From: Rhizobiaceae bacterium | Lineage (GTDB): Bacteria > Pseudomonadota > Alphaproteobacteria > Rhizobiales > Rhizobiaceae | Assembly: GCA_019635695.1 (NCBI GenBank) | Contig: JAHBYZ010000004.1 | Location: 1 to 64,000 of the forward strand | Length of the DNA stretch: 64,000 nt | Direction of reading: 5' to 3' | Part shown: piece after piece, positions 17,890-26,004 of the stretch | How the letters are laid out: the number at the start of each line of letters is the position of its first letter | Numbering within the stretch: the first letter of the stretch is position 1 | Notes under the pieces: model-generated | The model's database searches: none | Told to the model about the DNA's origin: nothing | Seen by the model: only the letters and a program-made list of their open reading frames with translations | Translations under genes and position numbers: made by a program

Positions 17890-18981
17890 CTACCGCGTAA
17901 AGGCGAGCGGCACGGTGAAGGGCCAGTTGGCACGCCCATCGGGGATTGGCGGAAAGGGGGCGGCGCGCTGCACCGTCTCCAACGCCGCGCGATCGAGCAC
18001 CGGCGAGCCGGAACTGCGCACGACGCGCACGCCCGAGACGCCGCCGCCGGAGCTTACAGTGAAGGCGACATGCACCTCGCCGCGTATCTTCTGGCGCTTC
18101 GCCTCGGCCGGATAGCGCAGCGAGCGGCGCAGCTTGGAAACCACCTTGCCGGGATAGTTGGACGCCGAGGCATTGCCCTCGCGCTTGGCCTTGCCGCGGC
18201 TCTCGCCGGCCTCAGCCTGCTCGCCCTCGGTGCGGCCTGCGGCGGTGCCCTTGCGGGCTTCCGCCTGGCTCTGCCCGCCATTGCCCGGCGCCTGCGGCGC
18301 CGGCTTCTTCTTCGCCTGCTCGGGCTTCTTCTTCGGTGCCGGCTGGACCTGCGGCTTCAGCGGCTCGTGACGCGGCAGCTCCGGCGCGGGGTCGACCGCC
18401 GCGACCTGCACCGGCTCTGCCGCCTTGGTTGGCTCGACCGGGCGCGCCGAGGGCAGGGGCACGGTCTCCAGCGCGGCGACGGTCTCGCTCGCCTGTACCT
18501 CTGCCGCGGTGGCTGCCTCGACTGCCTTCACCGGCGAGGAGGGTGCCAGCGCCTCGGTAGGTTCGCGTATCGCAGCATAGGCGGACTGCACCTGTTCGGT
18601 CGCCTTCGTCGGCTCCGGCTGCACTGACGGCTCGACCGGCGTGATGGCTGCGGGTCGCATCACCGGCACTGCGGGCTGCACGGGCTCGGCAGGCGCCGCC
18701 GTAGCCGTCTGCACCGGCGGCATCTCTACTGGCTGCGCCGTCTCCATGACGGTCGGTACGGCTTCGGGACTGGTTTCCGACGGATCGACGGGCTCGAGGA
18801 CCGGCATCGCGGTCCCGGCCGCGATGGCGTCCACCGTTGCGTCGCCGACCAGGGCGATCGCCGTCGCGCCGCCGGCGATCTCGGCGGCTTCCTCGCGTCC
18901 TGCAAGCAGGGCCGCGACCGCGCCGCCGTGCAGGGCGACGGAAAGGGCGGCAGCGGCCAGGGTGCGCGCCGTTCCCCTCAT
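17890..18981 (-). CDS. tonB: TonB family energy-transducing protein
   Basis: A 363-residue protein. It has an N-terminal membrane anchor (AAAALSVALHGGAVAALLAG), then a very long Pro/Glu/Ala/Lys-rich periplasmic linker (residues about 40-270) and a C-terminal TonB domain with YPGKVVSKLRRSLRYPAEAK and GEVHVAFTVSSGG, typical of the beta-strand that pairs with the TonB box of receptors. The SLRYPAEA(K/R) motif is diagnostic. It energises the haem receptor encoded three genes upstream. Its start overlaps the preceding small membrane-protein gene by four bases (ATGA). Notably, exbB and exbD are not in this cluster. Confidence 0.92.
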   Translation of the reverse strand: MRGTARTLAAAALSVALHGGAVAALLAGREEAAEIAGGATAIALVGDATVDAIAAGTAMPVLEPVDPSETSPEAVPTVMETAQPVEMPPVQTATAAPAEPVQPAVPVMRPAAITPVEPSVQPEPTKATEQVQSAYAAIREPTEALAPSSPVKAVEAATAAEVQASETVAALETVPLPSARPVEPTKAAEPVQVAAVDPAPELPRHEPLKPQVQPAPKKKPEQAKKKPAPQAPGNGGQSQAEARKGTAAGRTEGEQAEAGESRGKAKREGNASASNYPGKVVSKLRRSLRYPAEAKRQKIRGEVHVAFTVSSGGGVSGVRVVRSSGSPVLDRAALETVQRAAPFPPIPDGRANWPFTVPLAFTR

Positions 18982-19145
18982 CGGTGGGACGCTTCCGTCA
19001 GCAGCGACGAGGTCAGTATCGAATCGACCGGCACCGGCAGGGCGCCGGCCAGCAGCCATGTTATCAGCGCGACGAAGACGACGTTGACCAGCCGCGTGGC
19101 CGCGGCGCGCTGATCGTCGTTGCGGGGGCGCAGAAGCCGCTGCAT
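18978..19145 (-). CDS. Small single-pass membrane protein of the haem operon
   Basis: A 55-residue product with a basic N-terminus (MQRLLRPRNDDQRAAATR), one hydrophobic helix (LVNVVFVALITWLLAGALPV, residues about 19-38) and a short polar tail. By the positive-inside rule the tail would face the periplasm. It begins two bases after the upstream gene and overlaps the tonB start by four bases, which is strong evidence of real translation. It is at the position where exbB/exbD often lie. Its N-terminal charge followed by one helix recalls the start of ExbD, but the rest of an ExbD is missing. No function is assigned. Confidence 0.6.
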   Translation of the reverse strand: MQRLLRPRNDDQRAAATRLVNVVFVALITWLLAGALPVPVDSILTSSLLTEASHR

Positions 19146-19147
19146 TT

Positions 19148-19582
19148 TCAACTCTCCAGTGGAACCGGCGCCTTGGACGATGTTTCCAGCCGCGCCAGGC
19201 AGGCGGCGGCGTCCAGCCCCGGGCCTTCGCAGGCCTTGGCGTCGTTGATCAGCACCCGCGATACGCCGGCGCAGTCGAGGCCCGGCAGGTCGAACTGCCG
19301 CACGCGCATGCGGCCGGCGGGAAGGTCCTTGAGGTCGAGCACGGTCAGCAGTTCCACGCGCCCGTCCTTGTCGAAGAAGACGAACTCGTAGGCGACCTTG
19401 GCCAGGTCGGTGCCAAGGGCGTTCTCGGCCACCAGCGTGACCCGGCAGGCGCTCCCGGCTGCCGCCAGCGAATCGAGCCCGAGCCGCAGTGCGGCCTCCT
19501 GCGAGGCCGCGGGAAGCGGCGCCAGAAGCGCCGCCCCCATGAGTGCCACGCCGAAGCGTGTGATCTGCGTTCCTGTGGTCAA
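19148..19582 (-). CDS. Unknown secreted protein linked to the haem receptor
   Basis: A 144-residue precursor. The N-terminus (ITRFGVALMGAALLAPLPAA) is a signal peptide with cleavage expected near ASQEA, giving a periplasmic domain of about 117 residues. Three cysteines (ACRV, LDCAG, KACEG) plus a fourth near the end (AACLA) could form two disulfides. Rhizobial genomes carry similar proteins beside TonB-dependent haem receptors, sometimes labelled as Tat-signal proteins, though no twin arginine is visible here. It starts two bases after the receptor gene ends. It may be a periplasmic haem or receptor partner; this is an inference from position. Confidence 0.65.
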   Translation of the reverse strand: MTTGTQITRFGVALMGAALLAPLPAASQEAALRLGLDSLAAAGSACRVTLVAENALGTDLAKVAYEFVFFDKDGRVELLTVLDLKDLPAGRMRVRQFDLPGLDCAGVSRVLINDAKACEGPGLDAAACLARLETSSKAPVPLES

Positions 19583-19584
19583 GG

Positions 19585-21717
19585 TCAGTACCCGAACGAC
19601 TTCGCCAGCGTGATCTTGAAGGTGCGCGCCTTGGACCGGTCGATGGCGAGGTTGGGCCGATAGTCGGCATTGAAGACGTTCTCAACCGAGCCGAGAACCT
19701 CGAAGCCGCGCATGAAGCCTTCCTGTGGCTTCCATGAGGCGAAGAGGTCGACCGTCGTCCACGGATCGGCGGAGCCGACCGCGCCCGACGCTACTGGCAC
19801 CGAATAGGCGCCGGCCTGCGCCACGGTCAGCCGCGCGCCGAAGTCGAGGAAGTAGTCGGGTACGCGGCCGCCAAGCGTCAGCGTGCCGACATTCTGCGGA
19901 ACCGTCGTCAGCGGCGCGCCAGTCGCCTTGTTCTCGCCGACGACGTGGGCGTAGGCGAGCCGGGCATAGAAATAGTCCGACTCGAACGCGCCTTCCGCCT
20001 CGCCGCCGTAGATGCGTGCGGCGTTGACGTTGGTGAAGTAGCCGCGTCCCGCGAAGGCCGGATCGGTGGTGGTCGACGCGATCAGGTTGGTCAGGTCGTT
20101 GTAGAAGCCCGTGACCTTGAAGGTCAGTGCGTTGGAGCCGCCGCCGATGTCGTAGGCGCTGGCCACGAAACCGAGCTCGTAGTTGTTCGACAGCTCCTTC
20201 TGCAGGCCGAGGCTGACCGTACGCGTCGCCGAGCGGCTGAACAGTTCGTCCAGCGTCGGGAAGCGTTCGGTATGCGCGACCGAACCGAAGATGCCGAAAT
20301 TCTCGGTGAAGTCGTACATCGCCGCGATCTTCGGCGAGAACGCCACGCCCGACACGACATTCGCGCCGACGATGCCTGCGGCCGGCGACATGTTGTGATA
20401 GTCGCCGCGCACGCCCGCAATCAGGGTGAGGCGCTCGTCGAACACATATTCGTTCTGCACGAACACACCGACCTTGGCCTCGGAGCCTTCGGGATGCTGC
20501 TGCAGCGCCGCCGCGCCGGTGGGCCGGCCCGCCTTGCGGTTCTGCAGGCTGGCCTGCACGCCGTAGGTAAGGTGGTTCGACCAGCGGTCGCCCAGCCATT
20601 CCATCGTGTTGTCGGCCTTCAGCTGGTAGGTCTGGTAGGCGTAGTCGGTGTCGTTGAGAATCGCCGTTCCGCTCGTATCGTTCAGCGGCGGCCGCGGCAG
20701 CGGCGGAACGCCCGGATTCCAGCCCGACTGGCTGTTGGCGGTGTTCGAGTAGGTCAGCGCCACGTTGAGATCGAGCCACGGATTGTCCGAAGCGGGGTTT
20801 TCGTAGGACAGCACCACGGTGTCGTCGACCACCGTGCGGTCGGTGGTGCCGAACATCGCCTGCGTGCCGCTCTGGGCGTAGTCCTGATCCTGTGCGTCCG
20901 AATTCCAGCGCTGGTAGGAGATGCGGATCGCCTGCTCATTGGCGTCGCCGAAGCGGAACGTGCCCTTGGCAAGTCCCGACCATGACTGGAAGTCGGAGCC
21001 CGACAGCACGCCGCCATTGGCGAGCCGGAACGCATCCGAGCGGCGGTAGTTGCCGGCAAGCAGCACCTCGGCCTGCTCGCCGAAGCGATGCGCCCAGATC
21101 ACCGAGCCGAGCGCGCCGTTGCCGTTGCTGGCGTAGCTGCCCTTGAGCTTGATGACGCCGCGCTGGCCTTCGGCAATCAGGTCGGAGGCGTCCTTGGTCT
21201 CGAAGCGGATGACGCCGCCGAGCGCGCCGGAGCCGTAGAGCGTCGACGACGCCGGGCCGCGCAGCACTTCAACGCGCTTGTACAGCTCCGGATCGGAGAA
21301 GAACGAGCCCATGCGGTACTGCTCGTTGAACTTCGGCGCCCCGTCGACGGTCACCACGATGCGCGAGCCGTCGGCCGAATTGTCTGTGGCGCCGACGCCG
21401 CGGATGTTGAAGGCCTCGCCGAAGATGCGGTCGCTGCCGACCATGGTGACGCCCGGAATCTCGCGGAACACATCGCCGGTCGAGGTGGCCTGCTCGCGGT
21501 CGATCTCTTCCTGCTCGACAACCGTGACGGCCTGCGGCGTGTCGATGGCGATCTTGTCCTCGCCGGCGCCGACCACGAGGCGCTGCAACACCGTCACGCG
21601 GGCTTGCTTCTGCGTCGTCGTCGTTGCCGCCTGTTCCTGCGCGCTTGCCACGCCCGTCATCGCCGTCAATGCCGCGCCGCACGCCAGCACGGCGGCCCTA
21701 CGAGTTACCAGCCCCAT
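19585..21717 (-). CDS. hmuR: TonB-dependent haem/haemoglobin receptor
   Basis: A 710-residue outer-membrane receptor. A signal peptide ends near GVASAQE. A plug domain follows, with the TonB-box region (VVGAGEDKIAIDTPQAVTVV) and GSDRIFGEAFNIRGVGATDN, then VEVLRGPASSTLYGSGALGG before the 22-strand barrel; the C-terminal residue belongs to the final strand (ITLAKSFGY). The PASSTLYGSGALGGVI segment and the length match the haemoglobin/transferrin/lactoferrin receptor group, so haem or haem proteins are the likely ligands. It has a good GGAGT ribosome site. It heads a six-gene minus-strand operon and is divergent from hmuP, sharing a control region with an iron-box motif. Confidence 0.93.
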   Translation of the reverse strand: MGLVTRRAAVLACGAALTAMTGVASAQEQAATTTTQKQARVTVLQRLVVGAGEDKIAIDTPQAVTVVEQEEIDREQATSTGDVFREIPGVTMVGSDRIFGEAFNIRGVGATDNSADGSRIVVTVDGAPKFNEQYRMGSFFSDPELYKRVEVLRGPASSTLYGSGALGGVIRFETKDASDLIAEGQRGVIKLKGSYASNGNGALGSVIWAHRFGEQAEVLLAGNYRRSDAFRLANGGVLSGSDFQSWSGLAKGTFRFGDANEQAIRISYQRWNSDAQDQDYAQSGTQAMFGTTDRTVVDDTVVLSYENPASDNPWLDLNVALTYSNTANSQSGWNPGVPPLPRPPLNDTSGTAILNDTDYAYQTYQLKADNTMEWLGDRWSNHLTYGVQASLQNRKAGRPTGAAALQQHPEGSEAKVGVFVQNEYVFDERLTLIAGVRGDYHNMSPAAGIVGANVVSGVAFSPKIAAMYDFTENFGIFGSVAHTERFPTLDELFSRSATRTVSLGLQKELSNNYELGFVASAYDIGGGSNALTFKVTGFYNDLTNLIASTTTDPAFAGRGYFTNVNAARIYGGEAEGAFESDYFYARLAYAHVVGENKATGAPLTTVPQNVGTLTLGGRVPDYFLDFGARLTVAQAGAYSVPVASGAVGSADPWTTVDLFASWKPQEGFMRGFEVLGSVENVFNADYRPNLAIDRSKARTFKITLAKSFGY

Positions 21718-21814
21718 TTCCCCACTCCTGAAGAATCAATGCGCTGGCTGACCGGAGTTGGTTTGCTGGCACCTGTTGAACACGGACCCGGACCCCTGCC
21801 ATAAACATGACTCG

Positions 21815-21828
21815 AATACTCCGGTATT
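21815..21828. repeat. Perfect 5-bp inverted repeat in the hmuR-hmuP control region
   Basis: AATAC-TCCG-GTATT is an exact inverted repeat about 100 bases from both start codons. It could be an operator, for example for the HmuP coactivator or Irr, but it does not match the Irr consensus. Functional assignment is open. Confidence 0.35.
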
Positions 21829-21845
21829 GCGGTTCCTACAAAACA

Positions 21846-21860
21846 TGATAATCAGAGTCA
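21846..21860. promoter_or_regulatory. Candidate RirA box (IRO) between hmuR and hmuP
   Basis: The sequence TGA-TAATCAGAG-TCA fits the rhizobial iron-responsive operator pattern TGA-N9-TCA bound by RirA. It lies in the 204-base divergent region, 62 bases before the hmuP start and about 130 bases before hmuR. The rirA gene itself closes this island, which makes iron repression of both haem operons likely. Confidence 0.5.
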
Positions 21861-21921
21861 ACAAAACAGCGCCGCCTGCGACGCACCGTCGCCAGGGCGC
21901 CCGTCGAGAGGGAAATCGACC

Positions 21922-22122
21922 GTGAACAGCCACGAGAGCTTTATCGGACGCCGCTATGTGCCCGTGCCCGAGACCTTGCGCCCGCGCGCTCCGGCGATGC
22001 CGCCGCGCACCCTTTCCAGCGAGTCGCTGTTCGAAGGCCGCACCGAGATCTGCATCGATCATGGCGGCTCGGTCTACCGGCTGAAGATCACCCGCCAGGG
22101 CAAGCTGATTCTCAACAAGTAG
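21922..22122 (+). CDS. hmuP: Hemin uptake protein HemP/HmuP
   Basis: A 66-residue protein. Its C-terminal half carries the HemP/HmuP signature: SSESLFEGRTEICIDHGGSV followed by YRLKITRQGKLILNK. In Bradyrhizobium and Sinorhizobium HmuP is a coactivator that works with Irr to switch on the haem receptor gene. The start is GTG at 21922, preceded by GAGAGGG at a good distance. It is the first gene of the plus-strand operon, seven bases before hmuS, and faces hmuR across the shared control region, which suits a regulator of hmuR. Confidence 0.9.
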   Translation: MNSHESFIGRRYVPVPETLRPRAPAMPPRTLSSESLFEGRTEICIDHGGSVYRLKITRQGKLILNK

Positions 22123-22129
22123 GCCTGTC

Positions 22130-23182
22130 ATGTCGATCGACACACGATCCGCCGCCGCGGACATCCGCCGCGCGCGCGACGAGAACCCGAAGATGCGCGA
22201 GCGCGACCTTGCGGCGAAGCTCGGCATTTCGGAGGCCGAGTTCGTCGCCGCCTTCGTCGGCCACGGCGCGACGCGACTCCGCGCCGACGTCGACGCCTTC
22301 ATCCACGGGGCGGCGGCGCTTGGCGAGGTGCTGGCGCTGACCCGCAACGAGAGTGCCGTCCACGAGAAGATCGGCGTCTACGACAAGCAGGTGACCGGCG
22401 AGGGCGCCTCGATGCTGCTCGGCGCCGACATCGACCTGCGCATCTTCCCGAAGCTTTGGGTGCATGCCTTCGCGGTCGAGAAGGCCGACGGGGACGAAGT
22501 GCGTCGCAGCATCCAGTTCTTCGATGCGGCCGGCGAGGCAGTGCACAAGCTCCACCTGCGCCCGGCGTCGGACCTCGTCGCCTATGCCGCGCTGGTGGAG
22601 CGGTTGCGCCACTACGACCAGTCGGACGCGGTCGCCATCATGCCGTCGCAGTCGACGGTGCGGGTTCCCGCCGCCTTCGAGCGCGAGGAACTGCGTGAAC
22701 GCTGGCGCGGCATGAGCGACGTGCACCAGTTTCCGGGCATGCTGAGGCAGCTCAAGCTGACCCGCCACGAGGCCGTGCGCGGCGTTGGCGACGACATCGC
22801 CTGGATGCTGGACGCTTCCGCGGCGGCCGAGACGCTGCACCGCGCCTCCGCCGGCGACGTGCCTGTCATGTGCTTCGTCGGCAGCCGCGGCTGCATCCAG
22901 ATCCATTCCGGCCCTGTCAAGGACATCCGGCCCATGGGGCCGTGGATCAACGTGTTGGACGAGACCTTTCACCTGCATTTGCGCACGGACCACATCCGCG
23001 AGGTGTGGGCGGTCCGCAAGCCCGTGAAGGAAGGCCACGTCACCTCCGTCGAGGCCTATGGCGCCGACGGCGACTTGATCATCCAGTTCTTCGGCCAGCG
23101 CAAGGAAGGCCGTGTCGAGCGCGACGACTGGCGCGCGCTCGCCGAGAGCCTGCCACGCATCGCGCGCACCAGCGCGGCTTGA
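22130..23182 (+). CDS. hmuS: Hemin-degrading factor HmuS/ChuS family
   Basis: A 350-residue cytoplasmic protein made of two homologous halves of the HemS/ChuX fold. Each half contains the IR(I/E)-type strands and the GxW(I/V)N(V)LDExFHLHLR segment, seen here as MGPWINVLDETFHLHLRTDH (residues about 269-288). The N-terminal part has KMRERDLAAKLGISEAEFVA, the usual helix. HmuS takes haem from the importer and degrades or traffics it. With the IsdG-type enzyme at 17286 the locus encodes two unrelated haem-processing proteins. It lies between hmuP and hmuT in the standard operon order. Confidence 0.93.
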   Translation: MSIDTRSAAADIRRARDENPKMRERDLAAKLGISEAEFVAAFVGHGATRLRADVDAFIHGAAALGEVLALTRNESAVHEKIGVYDKQVTGEGASMLLGADIDLRIFPKLWVHAFAVEKADGDEVRRSIQFFDAAGEAVHKLHLRPASDLVAYAALVERLRHYDQSDAVAIMPSQSTVRVPAAFEREELRERWRGMSDVHQFPGMLRQLKLTRHEAVRGVGDDIAWMLDASAAAETLHRASAGDVPVMCFVGSRGCIQIHSGPVKDIRPMGPWINVLDETFHLHLRTDHIREVWAVRKPVKEGHVTSVEAYGADGDLIIQFFGQRKEGRVERDDWRALAESLPRIARTSAA

Positions 23183-23206
23183 GCAAGGCCGTCAGGGAGT
23201 AGTTTC

Positions 23207-24103
23207 ATGTTCAGTCAGCTTTCCGCGGCCGCCGGCCGCGCTTTCGTCCGTTCGGCCGCTGCGATCGCCGTGCTTGGTATGCTTTCCCCGGTCGCCCAGG
23301 CCGTCGAGGCCGATGCTTTTCCCGACGCCAAGCGCGTCGTCGCCGTCGGAGGCTCCATCCTCGAGATCGTCTATGCGCTGGGCGAACAGGGGCGCCTCGT
23401 CGCCCGCGATTCGACGGGCCTCTACCCGCCTGAGGCGATGAGCCTGCCGGATGTCGGCTACATGCGCGCGCTGTCGCCGGAGGGCGTGCTGTCAGTAAAC
23501 CCCGACGCCATCCTTATGCTGGAAGGCAGCGGCCCGCCCGAGGCCGTGGACGTCATCAAGAAGGCGGCGATACCAGTCGCAACAGTGCCGGAGAGTTTCG
23601 ACAAGGCGGGCATCGTCGCCAAGATCGAGACCGTCGGCCGTGCGCTCGGCGTTGACGCCAAGGCTGCCGAACTCGCCGCGAAGGTCGATGCCGATATCGC
23701 GGCCGCATCTGCCGCCGCTGCGGCGCACGAGACCAAGAAGCGCGTGCTCTTCGTGCTCTCCATGCAGGGCGGTCGTCTGCTCGCCTCCGGTTCCGGGACG
23801 GCAGCCGACGGCATCGTGGCGCTGGCCGGCGCTGTGAACGCTGTCGAGGGCTTCTCCGGTTACAAGCAGCTTTCGGACGAGGCGGTCTATGCGGCTGCGC
23901 CCGACGTGGTGCTGATGATGGACCGCGGCGGCGACCATGGCGCCACCGCCGCCGAGCTGTTCGCCCACCCTGCGCTTGCCGGCACGCCGGCCGGCGAGGC
24001 GAAGGCGCTGATCCGCATGGACGGCGCCTATCTGCTCGGCTTCGGTCCGCGCACGGCCGACGCAGTGCGCGACCTGGCCGCTTCGCTCTATGGCGGCCAC
24101 TGA
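23207..24103 (+). CDS. hmuT: Periplasmic hemin-binding protein HmuT
   Basis: A 298-residue class III substrate-binding protein with a signal peptide ending near LSPVAQAVEA. The first lobe has RVVAVGGSILEIVYALGEQG and the region VARDSTGLYPPEA, where the Tyr is the typical axial haem ligand of this family. The second lobe contains MQGGRLLASGSGTAADG. It delivers haem from the receptor to the HmuUV permease. It begins 24 bases after hmuS and ends three bases before hmuU. Confidence 0.94.
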   Translation: MFSQLSAAAGRAFVRSAAAIAVLGMLSPVAQAVEADAFPDAKRVVAVGGSILEIVYALGEQGRLVARDSTGLYPPEAMSLPDVGYMRALSPEGVLSVNPDAILMLEGSGPPEAVDVIKKAAIPVATVPESFDKAGIVAKIETVGRALGVDAKAAELAAKVDADIAAASAAAAAHETKKRVLFVLSMQGGRLLASGSGTAADGIVALAGAVNAVEGFSGYKQLSDEAVYAAAPDVVLMMDRGGDHGATAAELFAHPALAGTPAGEAKALIRMDGAYLLGFGPRTADAVRDLAASLYGGH

Positions 24104-24106
24104 CCG

Positions 24107-25207
24107 ATGGCTATGGAGGCCGTGCCGGCCGCGGGCGACATTGTTTCCGGCCGCGGCGCAGGGGATCGTTCGGGGCGTGCCCGTCTCGTTATTGCGCTGC
24201 TCGGCGCGCTGCTGGCGATCATCGCCGTGTTCAGCCTTGCCACTGGCGCGTCCGACGCGTCGGCGTGGGGTGTCATCGTCGACCTCGTGCGCGGCGAGGC
24301 TGCCGATTCGGCGCTGTCCCAGCGCGACCGCATCATCGTCTACGACATCCGCCTGCCGCGCATCGCCATGGGCATGCTGATCGGCGCGGCGCTGGCGGTA
24401 TCCGGCGCCGTGATGCAGGGCCTGTTCCGCAACCCGCTCGCCGATCCGGGCATCGTCGGCGTCGCCTCTGGCTCGGGCCTTGGCGCAATCGCCACCATCG
24501 TGCTCGGTCCGACGCTGCTGGCGCCCTTCGTCATGGTGCTCGGCACCTACGCGCTGCCCGTCGCCGCCTTCATCGGCGGCCTTGCCACCACGCTGGTCCT
24601 CTACCGCGTCGCCACGCGGCGCGGCCAGACCTCGATCGCCACCATGCTTCTGGCCGGCATCGCCCTCGGCGCCTTGGCCGCCGCGCTCGGCGGACTCCTC
24701 ATCTTCATCGCCGATGACCGCCAGCTGCGCGACCTGACCTTCTGGCAGCTCGGCTCGCTTGCTGGCGCCACCTGGACCAAGATCCTCGCCGCCGGCCCCA
24801 TCGTCGGCGCAGCGCTGCTGGCAAGCCCGTTCCTCGCCCGCGGTCTCAACGCTCTGGCGCTCGGTGAAGCGTCTGCGCGCCATCTCGGCGTGCCCGTCCA
24901 GCGGTTGAAACATGTCGCCATCGTCACCGTCGCTGCGGCCACCGGCGCCTCGGTGGCGGTATCGGGCGGCATCGGCTTCGTCGGCATCGTCGTGCCGCAT
25001 CTGCTGCGCCTCGCCATCGGTCCCGACCATCGCTACCTGCTGCCGGCCGCCGCGCTGCTCGGCGCGAGCCTGCTTTTGCTGGCCGACGCCGTCAGCCGCA
25101 CCATTGTGGCGCCGGCCGAACTGCCGATCGGAATCGTCACCGCCATCGTCGGCGGCCCGTTCTTCCTGTGGGTGCTGCTGCGCCAGCGCGGCATCGTCGA
25201 TCTCTAG
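24107..25207 (+). CDS. hmuU: Hemin ABC transporter permease HmuU
   Basis: A 366-residue inner-membrane permease of the FecCD/BtuC family with about ten helices. The conserved segments are RLPRIAMGMLIGAALAVSGA, QGLFRNPLADPGIVGVASGS and the cytoplasmic coupling region GGIGFVGIVVPHLLRLAIGP. It forms the translocation channel with two copies of HmuV. It starts three bases after hmuT and ends eight bases before hmuV. Confidence 0.95.
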   Translation: MAMEAVPAAGDIVSGRGAGDRSGRARLVIALLGALLAIIAVFSLATGASDASAWGVIVDLVRGEAADSALSQRDRIIVYDIRLPRIAMGMLIGAALAVSGAVMQGLFRNPLADPGIVGVASGSGLGAIATIVLGPTLLAPFVMVLGTYALPVAAFIGGLATTLVLYRVATRRGQTSIATMLLAGIALGALAAALGGLLIFIADDRQLRDLTFWQLGSLAGATWTKILAAGPIVGAALLASPFLARGLNALALGEASARHLGVPVQRLKHVAIVTVAAATGASVAVSGGIGFVGIVVPHLLRLAIGPDHRYLLPAAALLGASLLLLADAVSRTIVAPAELPIGIVTAIVGGPFFLWVLLRQRGIVDL

Positions 25208-25215
25208 AGGACGCC

Positions 25216-26004
25216 ATGATCGAGGCCCGCGACGTCTCAGTCTCCATTGGCCACAACCGCATCGTGTCGGAGGCGAACCTCGCCGCCCGGCCGGGTGAGG
25301 TGACGGCAATCGTCGGTCCGAACGGTTCGGGCAAGACGACGCTGCTCAAGGCGATCTGCGGCGACCTGCCATACACCGGCTCGGTTGCCATCAATGGCCG
25401 CGACGTCGCGCGGACGAAGCCGTGGGAGCTTTCCACGCTGCGTGCGGTGCTGCCGCAGGCGACGTCGCTGTCGTTTCCGTTCACCGTGCGCGAGATCGTT
25501 CGGCTGGGCACGCTTGGTGGTCGCACAGGCGCGCTGGCCGGCGAGGACGACAGGCTGCCCGAGCGGGCGCTGGCCGCGGTCGACCTTGAAGGGTTCGCCG
25601 GGCGGTTCTATCAGGAGTTGTCTGGCGGCGAGCAGCAGCGCGTGCAGCTTGCCCGCGTGCTCTGCCAGGTCTGGGCGCCGGTTCTGGCCGGCGAGCCGCG
25701 CTACCTGCTGCTCGACGAGCCCGTCTCCAGCCTCGACATCCGCCACCAGATCGCGATCATGGAGATCGCCCGCAGTTTCGCCGACCGCGGAGGCGGCGTG
25801 GTCGCCATCCTTCATGACCTCAACCTCACCGCCATGTTCGCCGACAATGTGCTGGTGATGCACCGGGGCAGGGCCGCGGCGAACGGGGCCCCGCAAGAGG
25901 TGCTTTCGGACGACGTACTGGAGGAGGTATTCGGCTGCGCGCTGCGGGTAGGGCTCGCTCCGCGGGGCGTGCCCTTCGTGCTGCCGCAGTCGGTGTTTGC
26001 CTAG
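25216..26004 (+). CDS. hmuV: Hemin ABC transporter ATP-binding protein HmuV
   Basis: A 262-residue ATPase with Walker A GPNGSGKTT, Q-loop region RAVLPQATSL, signature LSGGEQQRVQLARVL, Walker B YLLLDEPVSSLD and switch His in AILHDLNLT. It powers haem import through HmuU. I placed the start at the ATG at 25216, preceded by TAGAGGACGCC, instead of one 48 bases upstream inside hmuU. Its stop codon shares the four bases CTAG with the stop codon of convergent rirA, so the two genes overlap tail to tail. Confidence 0.95.
   Translation: MIEARDVSVSIGHNRIVSEANLAARPGEVTAIVGPNGSGKTTLLKAICGDLPYTGSVAINGRDVARTKPWELSTLRAVLPQATSLSFPFTVREIVRLGTLGGRTGALAGEDDRLPERALAAVDLEGFAGRFYQELSGGEQQRVQLARVLCQVWAPVLAGEPRYLLLDEPVSSLDIRHQIAIMEIARSFADRGGGVVAILHDLNLTAMFADNVLVMHRGRAAANGAPQEVLSDDVLEEVFGCALRVGLAPRGVPFVLPQSVFA

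Noticed and set aside
18978..19685. 235-codon frame suggesting an ExbD-sized protein
   Set aside because: Only the final 55 codons have coding character and a start codon in operon register; the rest lies over the secreted-protein gene in another phase.
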